Shown in pieces: positions 30,681-38,526 of a stretch of DNA of 64,000 bases. Numbering within the stretch: the stretch's first letter is position 1; each line of letters begins with the position of its first letter. The stretch comes from Planctomycetota bacterium. Its GTDB lineage: Bacteria > Planctomycetota > Phycisphaerae > Phycisphaerales > UBA1924. The stretch spans positions 1 to 64,000 of the forward strand of contig JAFIFX010000009.1 of NCBI GenBank assembly GCA_020831805.1, in the 5' to 3' direction. The notes beneath the pieces were generated by a model. That model was given only the letters and a program-made list of their open reading frames with translations, was not told the DNA's origin and made no database searches. The translations under genes were made by a program, and so were the position numbers.

Positions 30681-31064
30681 TCATCTTCCCAGATACTGCG
30701 AAGGCACGGCGCCGTGGTCCGCCCGGATGTTGCTCTTGATCCCGCCGCGGCCCTTCCAGATCGTGACGATCTGCAGCCATTCGGGTTGCATCAGGCCGAC
30801 CAGGTCGTCGCGGATCTGGTTGGTGACGGCCTCGTAGAAAATGCCCTCGTTGCGGAAGCTCTGGTAGTAGAGCTTGAGGCTCTTGAGTTCGACGCAGGTC
30901 CCGCCGGCCTTGGCCGCCTTGGGCTGGTAGCGCAGCAGCACATCCGCGAAGTCCGGGTGACCGGTCTTCGGGCAGACGGAGGTGAACTCCTCCGAGATGT
31001 GCTCGATCACGAAGGGGGTGTCGGAGGGAGCCGGGAATGTCTCAAGCAGCTTGGCGTCGGGCAT
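30681..31064 (-). CDS. queF: NADPH-dependent 7-cyano-7-deazaguanine reductase
   Basis: Reduces preQ0 to preQ1 in queuosine synthesis. The 127-residue protein is the short, single-domain (YkvM-like) form. It has the catalytic FTSVCPKTGHPDFADVLLRY, with the thioimide-forming Cys, and CVELKSLKLYYQSFRNEGIF with the substrate Glu. gluQ at 13206 uses the finished queuosine product, so the window holds two steps of the same tRNA-modification route. No queCDE genes are adjacent. Confidence 0.95.
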   Translation of the reverse strand: MPDAKLLETFPAPSDTPFVIEHISEEFTSVCPKTGHPDFADVLLRYQPKAAKAGGTCVELKSLKLYYQSFRNEGIFYEAVTNQIRDDLVGLMQPEWLQIVTIWKGRGGIKSNIRADHGAVPSQYLGR

Positions 31065-31082
31065 GGGGCCGAAGCGTAGGGC

Positions 31083-31484
31083 TTACCAGCCGCCGCAGTC
31101 GTCCCACCACGGGTCACGCTTGTAGGTGGAGTAGGTGTGGGTGTGGGTGTGCGTGTGGCGGGTGTGGTGGTAGTGGTGATGGTGGCGGGTGGTGTGGTGC
31201 GTCGGATAGCTCCGGGGGGAGCTGCTGTAACGGGCGTTCTGGCGGTTGCGCTCGTTCTGGTCGCCGATGACCGCGCCGGACAGGCCGCCGGAGACCGCGC
31301 CGATGGCGGCGCCCTTGCCTGCGTTGCCGCTGAGCGAACCGATGGCCAGCCCGCCCAAGGCGCCCAGCGCCGCACCGGTGAAGGCGCCCTCGCCGGCGTT
31401 GTTGCAGCCTGTCATGCCCAGACTCAGGGTCAGGGCGGCGGCGGTCCCCAAAGCAGCGTTGGCGATACGGCGGTTCTGACGCAT
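31083..31484 (-). CDS. Glycine-zipper lipoprotein with His-rich tail
   Basis: A 133-residue exported protein: signal peptide with a lipobox-like MTGC (Cys27), then a glycine-zipper stretch (GAALGALGGLAIGSLSGNAG, GAAIGAVSGGLSGAVIGD) of the kind that packs in or against membranes. The tail is Ser/Arg then extremely rich in His and Thr, with alternating TH repeats encoded by a GTGTGG-like tract near 31137-31155. Envelope localisation is likely; metal binding by the tail is a guess. Start at 31484 is supported by GAGGAG upstream. An AT-rich block (31540-31640) lies behind it. Confidence 0.75.
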   Translation of the reverse strand: MRQNRRIANAALGTAAALTLSLGMTGCNNAGEGAFTGAALGALGGLAIGSLSGNAGKGAAIGAVSGGLSGAVIGDQNERNRQNARYSSSPRSYPTHHTTRHHHHYHHTRHTHTHTHTYSTYKRDPWWDDCGGW

Positions 31485-31655
31485 GGCGATTCTCCTCAGC
31501 GGGCTCGGCCCGCAGCGGGAAACCGTCCCGGTCGCCCGCTCACTGACACATACTCTCAAGATAACCGAATTGTTGCAAGTATTGACTAACAAAATCGCAA
31601 AAATCTCGGTCCGATGGGCCCGCCAATCCTTCTATATACCAAACAGAACGGCTGC

Positions 31656-32423
31656 TCAGAACCCGAACGGATCCGCCCCCACGCCCCGGCGCCGACGCTG
31701 GTCCCTCGGCGTGGTGGTCCCGATCGCGTCCCGCCCGGCCTGGGCCAGAGCCTGGAGGAACTTCTCGTGCTCCGGGCAGGCCTCGAGGTAGTCCAGGAAG
31801 TCGTCGACAAGCCAGCCCGGGGGGTCGCCCGGCTCCGCGCTGGCCTGGGCCTCGACGATCGCCCGGTCGCCCAGGGCCTCGCCCGCGGCCGCGAACCAGT
31901 CCGGGTGGATCGCCTCGGTGACCCGGTCACCGGCCATCGGGCGCGGCCCGGGGTCGCCCTCAGCCCAGCGGACCACGCCGGGGGGCGGATCGATCCGCAC
32001 GCGCGCCACCCGCTCGCCCACGCCGACGATGGGCCACTGCCCGTCGCGGGTCATCGGCTCGCGGCACAGGACGAACACCGGGATCCGCTCGGCCCAGGCC
32101 CGCTGGCGGATCTGGCGCGCATCGACGCCGATCAGCGGCGGCTGGACCAGGTAGCAACCCGGGCCGGGGCGATCCCCGAGATCCTCGGCGCGGGCGATGA
32201 CGGCCACCGTCCCGGTGTCGAGGGCCTCCTGGCGGACCCAGCGCCGGGCTTCCTGGAGCGGCAGGCAGATGCGGGCCATGCGCCCGAAATCGTCCGCACG
32301 GCGCGCCAGGTCGAGGGCCCCGAGGCACAGCTCGGCCGCTCGGAAGTACTCGGTGGACGCCAAGGCCTGGGACGCCCGCTCCATCATCGCATCGATCGCG
32401 TTGGCGGAGGGGGGCGCGTTCAC
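31656..32423 (-). CDS. Unknown soluble protein, partner of the 32420 gene
   Basis: A 255-residue protein with no membrane segment. The N terminus is helical (AMMERASQALASTEYFRAAE, LCLGALDLARRADDFGRMAR), like a TPR or four-helix module. The middle has strands (TVAVIARAEDLGDRPGPGCY, IPVFVLCREP). I recognise no family. The GTG start overlaps the preceding stop as GTGA, so it is made together with the gene upstream. The C terminus is a short Arg-rich tail. Confidence 0.6.
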   Translation of the reverse strand: MNAPPSANAIDAMMERASQALASTEYFRAAELCLGALDLARRADDFGRMARICLPLQEARRWVRQEALDTGTVAVIARAEDLGDRPGPGCYLVQPPLIGVDARQIRQRAWAERIPVFVLCREPMTRDGQWPIVGVGERVARVRIDPPPGVVRWAEGDPGPRPMAGDRVTEAIHPDWFAAAGEALGDRAIVEAQASAEPGDPPGWLVDDFLDYLEACPEHEKFLQALAQAGRDAIGTTTPRDQRRRRGVGADPFGF

Positions 32424-33043
32424 GCGGTGTCCGCCTCCCGGACCGGTTGGACCGCCCGCTCGGCCAGGGCGTCGATCATCGCGAGCCACATGCCCGCGCG
32501 CTCGTCCAGGTCGCACGCCAGCGTGTCGGACAGGGCCGACCAGTCTTCCTTGCTCACCGCGTCGCGCAGGGCCACCAGGTCGGCGGCGAGATCGCGGACC
32601 ACCCGGTCGCCGGTGGCCTCACCCGCCTTGATCTGCGTGATGGGCACGCCCGCGAGCGTGGCGGCCTGATCGATCACGGAGCGGACGACCTGCCAGCCCT
32701 CGACGATGCCCCGGAGCGAGCCGAGGGCCTGGGCGACCTCGCCGGAATCGATCAACTCGGCGGCGCGCTGCTGGTCCTGGCGGGTGCGTTCGAGCGCATC
32801 GCGGGCTTCGAGCAGCGTCTCGCGCAGGAACAAGGACTTCTCGGCGGTGACCACGCCCAGCTCGGTCACGCCGGCGGCGTCCTCTGGCATGCGGTCGAGC
32901 AGGTCGGCCGCGGGCTCGCCGTCGGCCTGGACCTCGATGACCAGGCGTCCGAGCTCGTCGGCCTTGGCGCGGGCGAGTTCGAGGGCCTGGGCGACGCCGG
33001 GGGCGTCTTCTGAGATGGTCTGGCCGTCCATGATGACTCGCAT
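32420..33043 (-). CDS. Unknown protein, first of a coupled pair
   Basis: A 207-residue, acidic, largely helical protein. MRVIMDGQTISEDAPGVAQA opens with a short beta hairpin. Long helices follow (LFLRETLLEARDALERTRQD, LASLRG-like segments, DERAGMWLAMIDALAERAVQ). No family recognised. It shares a four-base overlap with the next gene; the two probably act together. It is preceded by the LAB_N/GT2 pair on the same strand (36-base gap), so one operon of four genes is possible. Confidence 0.6.
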   Translation of the reverse strand: MRVIMDGQTISEDAPGVAQALELARAKADELGRLVIEVQADGEPAADLLDRMPEDAAGVTELGVVTAEKSLFLRETLLEARDALERTRQDQQRAAELIDSGEVAQALGSLRGIVEGWQVVRSVIDQAATLAGVPITQIKAGEATGDRVVRDLAADLVALRDAVSKEDWSALSDTLACDLDERAGMWLAMIDALAERAVQPVREADTA

Positions 33044-33079
33044 CGGGCTTTTCCTCCATGTGGCCGACGGATCGCTGGG

Positions 33080-33670
33080 TCAGGCGTTGCCGTTCTCGGC
33101 CTTGATGCGTCGGTTTTCCTTGGAAATCAATCGGAGATTCCGAGCATAGATCACCACACCGGTCGCCTGTCCCATCACGCCGACGATGTCCTTGCGCCAG
33201 ACGAAATAGGTAAACAGGAACAGACCGCCCGCGAAACTGAACCACCAGAAGACTTCCGGGACCGTGGAAACCCGGCTGCGCTCCGAGATGACCCATTGGA
33301 TGAGCATGCGCCCGAAAAAGGCGAACTGCCCGGCCAGCCCGATCACCACCCAGCCGAAGGTGGCCCAGCGGGTGATGTTAAAGAAACCCAGCAGGGTGCG
33401 CTCCCACGACGGGCGGGCCAGCCACGCATCCAGGCGGGCCGCGAGGAAGTCGTCCAGCTCGTCGGGGGGGATGATGATCCCGGCCATCTCAGGCGGGGAA
33501 ATCACCCGGTATGAGGCGGGCTGGGTCTCGGGCATCCGGGCCAGCAGGATCTCCATCGACCCCACGCGCACATCGAGGTCGTAGTTGCCCCGGCGCAGGG
33601 TCGGCTGGAGCACCAGCCACACGCCCAGGAACAGCAGGGCGATCATGGCCAAGATCGGTCCTGGCTTCAC
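33080..33670 (-). CDS. LAB_N-domain membrane protein
   Basis: A 196-residue protein with one N-terminal membrane helix, a 70-residue extramembrane insert, and about three C-terminal helices. GQFAFFGRMLIQWVISERSR, VSTVPEVFWWFSFAGGLFLF and YARNLRLI are hallmarks of the small domain also found at the N terminus of some lipid A disaccharide synthases. Family members usually sit beside a GT2 enzyme, as here, where the two genes overlap by four bases. A role in lipid-linked sugar flipping or lipid A modification is inferred. Confidence 0.85.
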   Translation of the reverse strand: MKPGPILAMIALLFLGVWLVLQPTLRRGNYDLDVRVGSMEILLARMPETQPASYRVISPPEMAGIIIPPDELDDFLAARLDAWLARPSWERTLLGFFNITRWATFGWVVIGLAGQFAFFGRMLIQWVISERSRVSTVPEVFWWFSFAGGLFLFTYFVWRKDIVGVMGQATGVVIYARNLRLISKENRRIKAENGNA

Positions 33671-34512
33671 GGGGCGGCCTCCTGCGTGACTCGGTCGGAC
33701 CGTTCCGCGTTGAGGGCGGACTCGGGCCGGTGCTCGACGGGCGGGCCGGGCATGCGCCGCCGGGCGGACATCCAGCGGACGGCGAAGCAGTCGATCAGCC
33801 CCGGGATGGCGCGCTGGCTGATGCCCATGCCGTACTTGGGCTCACCGGCGTGCCGGGGCCGGTGGGCCACGGGCATCTCGACGACCGTGTAGCCCAGGCG
33901 GCGTGCGGTGACCGGGATGAAGCGGTGCATGCCCTTGAACTCCAGGGGCAGGGCGAGGGCGATCTCGCGCTTCATCAGCCGCAAGGAACAGCCGGTGTCC
34001 CGGATCGAGTCGCCGAGGATCATCCTCCGGAACACCCGCCCCACCACCGAGCCGACCAAACGGATCCAGGCGTCGCCGGCGCGCCGGGCGGCGGAGCGGT
34101 CGCCCTGGACGAAGTCGGCCCCGCTGGCGTGCATGTGGTCGATCATGCGGGGAAGGTCGGCGGGATCGTTCTGCAGGTCGGCGTCGAGCACGCCGATCAG
34201 GCGGCCGCGGGCGGCGGCGAAGCCGACCTTGAACGCCGCCGACTGGCCGTTGCCCCCGCCGTTGAACGGGGGCAGACTGATGAGCCTCAGCCACGGGCGG
34301 CCGGGCATCAGCGCGCGCACCCGGTCGGCCGTCGCATCGGTCGAGGCGTCGTCGATGATGAGGAACTCGAAGGCCAGCCCGGTGGGGGCGAGCGCGGCGT
34401 GGACCTGCTCGACCAGCAGATCGACATTGTCCGCCTCGTCACGCGCGGGCGCGACCACGGTCAGGTCGATCGCGTCGTGGGACCGGGATGCATCGTTGGA
34501 CGGGGGCATCAT
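33667..34512 (-). CDS. Dolichol-phosphate-mannose-synthase-like glycosyltransferase
   Basis: A 281-residue family 2 glycosyltransferase. LTVVAPARDEADNVDLLVEQ opens the GT-A fold, FLIIDDASTDAT binds the nucleotide, and GVLDADLQNDPADLP holds the DxD. DTGCSLRLMKRE and RPRHAGEPKYGM match polyprenyl-phosphate sugar transferases (ArnC/DPM type). No C-terminal membrane helices are present; the coupled LAB_N protein may supply membrane anchoring. A product such as undecaprenyl-phosphate-sugar for envelope modification is inferred. Confidence 0.88.
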   Translation of the reverse strand: MMPPSNDASRSHDAIDLTVVAPARDEADNVDLLVEQVHAALAPTGLAFEFLIIDDASTDATADRVRALMPGRPWLRLISLPPFNGGGNGQSAAFKVGFAAARGRLIGVLDADLQNDPADLPRMIDHMHASGADFVQGDRSAARRAGDAWIRLVGSVVGRVFRRMILGDSIRDTGCSLRLMKREIALALPLEFKGMHRFIPVTARRLGYTVVEMPVAHRPRHAGEPKYGMGISQRAIPGLIDCFAVRWMSARRRMPGPPVEHRPESALNAERSDRVTQEAAP

Positions 34513-34568
34513 GCGTGCGGGGGCTGCGTCGGACCGGTCGTGCGGGGCGAAGCCGAGAGGCCCCGGGG

Positions 34569-34597
34569 TTGGGATTCGGGGGGCCGGGGTCTAGAAT
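34569..34597 (+). promoter_or_regulatory. Candidate promoter of the ferredoxin gene
   Basis: TTGGGA, a 17-base spacer and TAGAAT, about 42 bases before the start codon. Confidence 0.5.
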
Positions 34598-34638
34598 GAT
34601 TCCAAGTTTCTGGTCCGATTTCCCCAGCGAGGCAGTCT

Positions 34639-35061
34639 ATGCATCTTCGACACAGCGACCACGACCACGGCCCGAAGACCGTGAAGATCAAGTACCTCGT
34701 CGAGAACCCCGAGGGCATGATCGACGAGGACCACTTCACCGGGACCGACCCGAACGCCAAGGAGCACGAGTTCATGGCGGCCAAGGGCGAGCACCTGCTC
34801 GAGGTGGCGGTCGAGAACGGGCTGAACATCGAGCACGCCTGCGGCGCGGTCTGCGCGTGCTCGACCTGCCATGTCTACATCGAGAAGGGCATGGAGTGTC
34901 TGTCCGAGGCCGAGGAAGAGGAAGAGGACCGGGTGGAGGAAGCCCCGGGGCTGCAGATCAACAGCCGCCTGTCGTGCCAGTGCATCATCCAGAAGGAGGG
35001 GGAGATCGTGGTGCGGGTGCCGGCGTGGAACCGGAATGCGGTGAAGGAAGTGCCGCACTGA
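34639..35061 (+). CDS. fdx: 2Fe-2S ferredoxin, adrenodoxin/ISC type
   Basis: A 140-residue electron carrier. The cluster ligands are the Cys-x5-Cys-x2-Cys set in ACGAVCACSTCHVYIEKG, plus a later Cys in RLSCQC. An additional Cys sits inside the first loop. The His-rich start (MHLRHSDHDHG) and the acidic EAEEEEEDRVEEAPG block are the visible oddities; the latter occupies the acidic interaction helix of vertebrate-type ferredoxins. ISC-type ferredoxins supply electrons for Fe-S cluster assembly, but no isc genes are adjacent, so the partner is open. Confidence 0.9.
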   Translation: MHLRHSDHDHGPKTVKIKYLVENPEGMIDEDHFTGTDPNAKEHEFMAAKGEHLLEVAVENGLNIEHACGAVCACSTCHVYIEKGMECLSEAEEEEEDRVEEAPGLQINSRLSCQCIIQKEGEIVVRVPAWNRNAVKEVPH

Positions 35062-35068
35062 CACGGAT

Positions 35069-35093
35069 GAGGCCCGGTCACCGGGCTCTTTCC
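35069..35093 (+). terminator. Terminator of the ferredoxin gene
   Basis: CCCGG pairs with CCGGG around a TCA loop, extended by GAG/CTC across a bulge, then TTTCC, eight bases after the stop. Confidence 0.6.
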
Positions 35094-35366
35094 GTCTGAA
35101 CAAGCCGCGCCGAAACAAGCCGCGCCTGGAAAGAAGCGGCCCTCCGCCCGCGGCGCGCCCCGGCGGAGGCCGCGAGCGGACAAATCGTCACGGATCCTTC
35201 CGAGACCGAGATCATCTTGCGGAAGCATCGGCTGGAGAAAAGGTCAAAGCCGAGCATGACGCCACCGCCCATCCGCTTACTCGCGTGCGCGGCTGATTGG
35301 GTCCGGATGCGCCGATTTGGGCGTGCTCTTCGAGGATGAAGATCACGGCACCGAGCGCGGGCTGGA
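35094..35366. other. Intergenic region between convergent fdx and dus
   Basis: Contains a direct repeat of ACAAGCCGCGCC (35100-35130) and a short open stretch (35308-35400) that reads like acidic protein sequence but has no start or family match. Nothing else is recognised. Confidence 0.4.
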
Positions 35367-36545
35367 TCAGGACCCCGTCGCGGACGCTCTGGGCTCGTTC
35401 GCGAGGGATTCGATCGCGTCCTTGCGGAGTTCGCCGCCGCGCCAGGCTTCGATGGCGGCGCGGACTTCGTCGGGCGTGCGGGCATTGCGGACGGCTTCCT
35501 TGAGCGGTTTGCAGTGGCCGTCGTTGATTGTCTTACCCAGCCACGAGATCTTCTGGCGGATCACATGCATGGCGTGGTGCTCGCCGCGGAAGTCGATCAT
35601 GCGGTGGAAGTAGGCGAGGACGGTGTCGAGGCGGGCGGAATCGGAGGGGACTGGGGACTGGCCACTGGCCACCAGGGAGGAAGAAATCATCCCAAGTGGC
35701 TGGTCCCTGGTGGCCAGTCCCTTCTTCTTCTGCAACGCCCACGCCTCCGCGAAGATCCACGGATTGCCGAAGGAGCCTCGACCGATCATGGCGCCGGCGC
35801 AGCCGGTCTCGGTGATCATGTCCACGGCGTCCTGCGCCGTGCGGACATCGCCGTTGCCGACAACCGGGACGCCGCCGTTGGGAGCGCCGTCGTAGGTTCC
35901 GGTCGCCTCCCCCACCGCTTCGACGACGCGTTTGATGCCTTCGCGCCGGCACTGGCCCCTGAAGAGCTGCTCGGTGGTGCGGCCGTGGACGGTGATCATG
36001 GACGCGCCGCGCTCGCACAGGCCGACGGCCAGGTCGCACGCGACGCCGGCCTCGTACGCGGCCTCGTCCCAGCCGAGTCGCATCTTGGCCGTCAATGGGA
36101 TGCGGTCGGGCAGGGCGGCCCGGACGGCTTCGAAGGCCCTGAAGGTGTTGGGCAGGTTGCACATGAGCTTGCTGCCGCCGTCCTTCTTGCAGACCTTGTC
36201 GACGGGGCAGCCCATGTTGATGTCGACGACGGTCGCGCCGTGGTCGGCGCACCAGCGGGCGCCGTCGGCGAGGATCTGGGGATCCGCGCCGTACAGCTGC
36301 ATGCCGATGGGCTGGTCGAGGTCGTGGGTGCGGGCGAGGTCGTAGGAGGTCTCGGAGGAGCAGAGCAGGCCCTGGGGGCTGAGCAGGTCGGTGCAGGCCA
36401 GGCCCACACCGCCGCATTCGCGGACGGTCAGTCGCCACGCCAGCTCGCACCAGCCCGCGATGGGGGCCAGGAGAAGGTTGGTCTCCAGCGGGACGGGTCC
36501 GGCCGGAGCACGGAGTGTCAGGGGTGTGGCGAGGGGCGGTGGCAC
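35367..36545 (-). CDS. dus: tRNA-dihydrouridine synthase
   Basis: FMN enzyme that reduces uridines in tRNA to dihydrouridine. The 392-residue protein has LLLAPIAGWCELAWR, DINMGCPVDKVCKKDGGSKL with the catalytic Cys nearby, PLTAKMRLGWDE, ITVHGRTTEQLFRG, and VVGNGDVRT with IGRGSFGNPWIF for FMN phosphate. A run of about 30 residues after NPWIFAEAWALQKKK (TRDQPLGMISSSLVASGQSP) is unusual and is encoded by an inverted repeat. The GTG at 36545 is the best start; upstream codons overlap a repeat and the neighbouring gene. Subfamily (DusA/B/C) is not settled. Confidence 0.88.
   Translation of the reverse strand: MPPPLATPLTLRAPAGPVPLETNLLLAPIAGWCELAWRLTVRECGGVGLACTDLLSPQGLLCSSETSYDLARTHDLDQPIGMQLYGADPQILADGARWCADHGATVVDINMGCPVDKVCKKDGGSKLMCNLPNTFRAFEAVRAALPDRIPLTAKMRLGWDEAAYEAGVACDLAVGLCERGASMITVHGRTTEQLFRGQCRREGIKRVVEAVGEATGTYDGAPNGGVPVVGNGDVRTAQDAVDMITETGCAGAMIGRGSFGNPWIFAEAWALQKKKGLATRDQPLGMISSSLVASGQSPVPSDSARLDTVLAYFHRMIDFRGEHHAMHVIRQKISWLGKTINDGHCKPLKEAVRNARTPDEVRAAIEAWRGGELRKDAIESLANEPRASATGS
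35664..35718. repeat. Inverted repeat inserted in the dus reading frame
   Basis: ACTGGCCACCAGGGA (35664-35678) and TCCCTGGTGGCCAGT (35704-35718) are exact complements within the coding region. Their translation is the odd low-conservation insert of the dus product. Confidence 0.75.
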
Positions 36546-36603
36546 GGGAGATGGTATGGGAAAGTGTGCTTTGGAGGCTGCTTGGAAGGCGGTCTGGGAA
36601 GAG

Positions 36604-36632
36604 GCCGCCTGGAAGGCGGCCCCACCATCAGA
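36604..36632. repeat. Stop-adjacent palindrome (family R3)
   Basis: GCCGCC-TGGAA-GGCGGC followed by CCCACCATCAGA; the TCA is the complement of the BatA-like gene's stop. The same arrangement (hairpin with TGGAAG core, then CCCACCA and TCAGA) occurs at rpsR (47786-47816). Confidence 0.65.
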
Positions 36633-38526
36633 TCCGGGCCCGCCGCGCATGGACGAACCACTCGAGCGTCATGATCACGAAGGCGATGAGCAGCAGCGTG
36701 GGCCAGAGTTCGCGCCGGCCCTCGACCGCGGCCCGGGCCGCGGGCAGGGCCTCGCGCCCGAACAGGGCCGGCTCGCCGACGCGGATCGCGCTCTCGCCGG
36801 CGTCGAGCATGGAGACGGCCAGGGTCGGCTGCTCGGCCCCGGTCAGCGTGTAGACCCCCGCCCGGGCCAGCGGGCCGAGGATCGCCACGCCCTCGGACGC
36901 GGGAGCCTCGGCGGTGAGCGGGCCGTCGGCACGGACGCGATCGGCGGCGGCGCGGATCTCGATCGATTCCGAGGTGGTGTGGACCACGCCCTCGCCTCGC
37001 ACGCCGGGGGCGAGGCGTTCGAAGGCCGAGGCGATGAAGATCGGCATGCCGACATCCATCGCCCAGTTCGAGCGGGTGAGGGGGAAGGAAACGCGGATGT
37101 GCCGCACGCCGCCGCCCACGGCCTCGATGATCGCCGGGCCGCTGCGGGCCTCGGCCAGCACCGTCACGCCCGGCGCGGATTCGTCGGGCAGCGGCACGGC
37201 GCGGTCGAAGACCACCGTGGCCAGGCTGAGGTCGCGCAGCACCGGGTGGGCCCGGTCCCAGACGACGATGCGTTCGCGTCCTTCACGCAGGGCCTGCTCC
37301 TCTGCCCCCGGCCAGGCGCTGGCAAACCCCAGGGAAGGAACGGACGGGAGGGCGTCGGGCGTCACGCGGTCGTAGACCACCAGCTCCGCCCCGGCCAACG
37401 CATCACGCTCGGTCGGGGCGTGCGACGAGACTGAGCCGGGTGCGAGCACGCCGAGCACATCGAGCAGGAACGGGTCGGGGCGGCCGTCGGGGGCGAAGAC
37501 GACGGTCCGGGGCGGCCGGGGATCGGGCAGGTCGGCCCAGGCCCGGTCGTCCGAGGCGAGGACCCCGCCGCCGGATTCGAGGGATGCTTCGAGCCGGGCC
37601 GCGCCGGGGGCGCGGATGGTCACGGCACGGGTGACGGCCCCGGGGCCCTCCTCCGTGGCGGCGGGGATCTCCAGCGGGACCGTCTGCGTGACCACACCGG
37701 CCCGCAAGCGGACGACCACGCCCGCCGGGCGGTCCGCGTTGGACACGACGCGAAGGAAGACCCGCGCGGTGTCCGGCTCGGACGGATCGCGGATCGCATG
37801 CATCGCGGCGATGCCGGCGTTGCGCCCGGGGGCGTCGGTCACCGTGACGATCTCGCCCGACCAGCCGGGAAAATCGCTGGGCCGGATCATGCCCGCGTCG
37901 GTGAAGATCCAGACGGTCGGCTCGGTGCTTGCCGCGCTCTCCTCGTCCTCTTCGGCGGCGTGGTCGAGCAGGGCGTTGAGCATCGCGCGGAGGTTGTCCA
38001 GGTCCAGCGGCTGGTCGGTCGGCTCGATGGTGCGGATGCCCGCGATGGCGTTCTCGATGGACCGGCGGGGCGCGACGACCATCCGCGGGTCCAGCGAGGC
38101 CCGCACCACCGCGATCTCCGGCACGGCCGACCCCCGCCGCATCGAGCCGAGCCGGTCGACGGCCAGGGCCTTGGCCCGTTCCAGCCGGGTCATCCCCTCG
38201 GGGCCTGCGTCGGCGGCGTTCATCGAGGCCGAGGCGTCGATGACCACGATCAGGCGGCCCGGGATGCGCTCGGCGGCCCCCACCACCGGCCGGGCCAGCG
38301 CCAACGCGAGCAGGATCACCGCCAAGAGCTGCAGCAGGAACAGCAGCGTCATCCGCGGCGCCCGGAACGGGATATTGACCTCCAGGTCCTTGGCCGCGTT
38401 CATCCACAGCAGCGTGGAGGAGACCCGCACGGGGCGGCGACGCAGCTTGAGCGCGTGCAGCAGCAGCAGCCCGGTGATCCCGAGCACGCCCGCGAACAGG
38501 CCGGTCAGCGGGGCCAGAAAACTCAT
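36628..38526 (-). CDS. BatA/VWA-domain membrane protein
   Basis: A 632-residue protein. The N terminus (MSFLAPLTGLFAGVLGITGL, then LLLHALKLRRRP) is the BatA/aerotolerance anchor with two membrane helices (about 8-28 and 60-80). A von Willebrand A domain follows: RLIVVIDASASMNA is the MIDAS DxSxS. Middle regions are beta-rich, and a final helix (LWPTLLLIAFVIMTLEWFVH) returns to the membrane. Relatives act with MoxR ATPases and DUF58 proteins. The MoxR gene here lies 19 kb away at 57889. The start region overlaps the rlmE stop, so the two are coupled. Confidence 0.82.
   Translation of the reverse strand: MSFLAPLTGLFAGVLGITGLLLLHALKLRRRPVRVSSTLLWMNAAKDLEVNIPFRAPRMTLLFLLQLLAVILLALALARPVVGAAERIPGRLIVVIDASASMNAADAGPEGMTRLERAKALAVDRLGSMRRGSAVPEIAVVRASLDPRMVVAPRRSIENAIAGIRTIEPTDQPLDLDNLRAMLNALLDHAAEEDEESAASTEPTVWIFTDAGMIRPSDFPGWSGEIVTVTDAPGRNAGIAAMHAIRDPSEPDTARVFLRVVSNADRPAGVVVRLRAGVVTQTVPLEIPAATEEGPGAVTRAVTIRAPGAARLEASLESGGGVLASDDRAWADLPDPRPPRTVVFAPDGRPDPFLLDVLGVLAPGSVSSHAPTERDALAGAELVVYDRVTPDALPSVPSLGFASAWPGAEEQALREGRERIVVWDRAHPVLRDLSLATVVFDRAVPLPDESAPGVTVLAEARSGPAIIEAVGGGVRHIRVSFPLTRSNWAMDVGMPIFIASAFERLAPGVRGEGVVHTTSESIEIRAAADRVRADGPLTAEAPASEGVAILGPLARAGVYTLTGAEQPTLAVSMLDAGESAIRVGEPALFGREALPAARAAVEGRRELWPTLLLIAFVIMTLEWFVHARRARI

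Noticed and set aside
35308-35400. Gene fragment with acidic translation before dus
   Set aside because: It reads like protein for about 30 codons but has no start, no family and overlaps the dus 3' end; it was left as intergenic.
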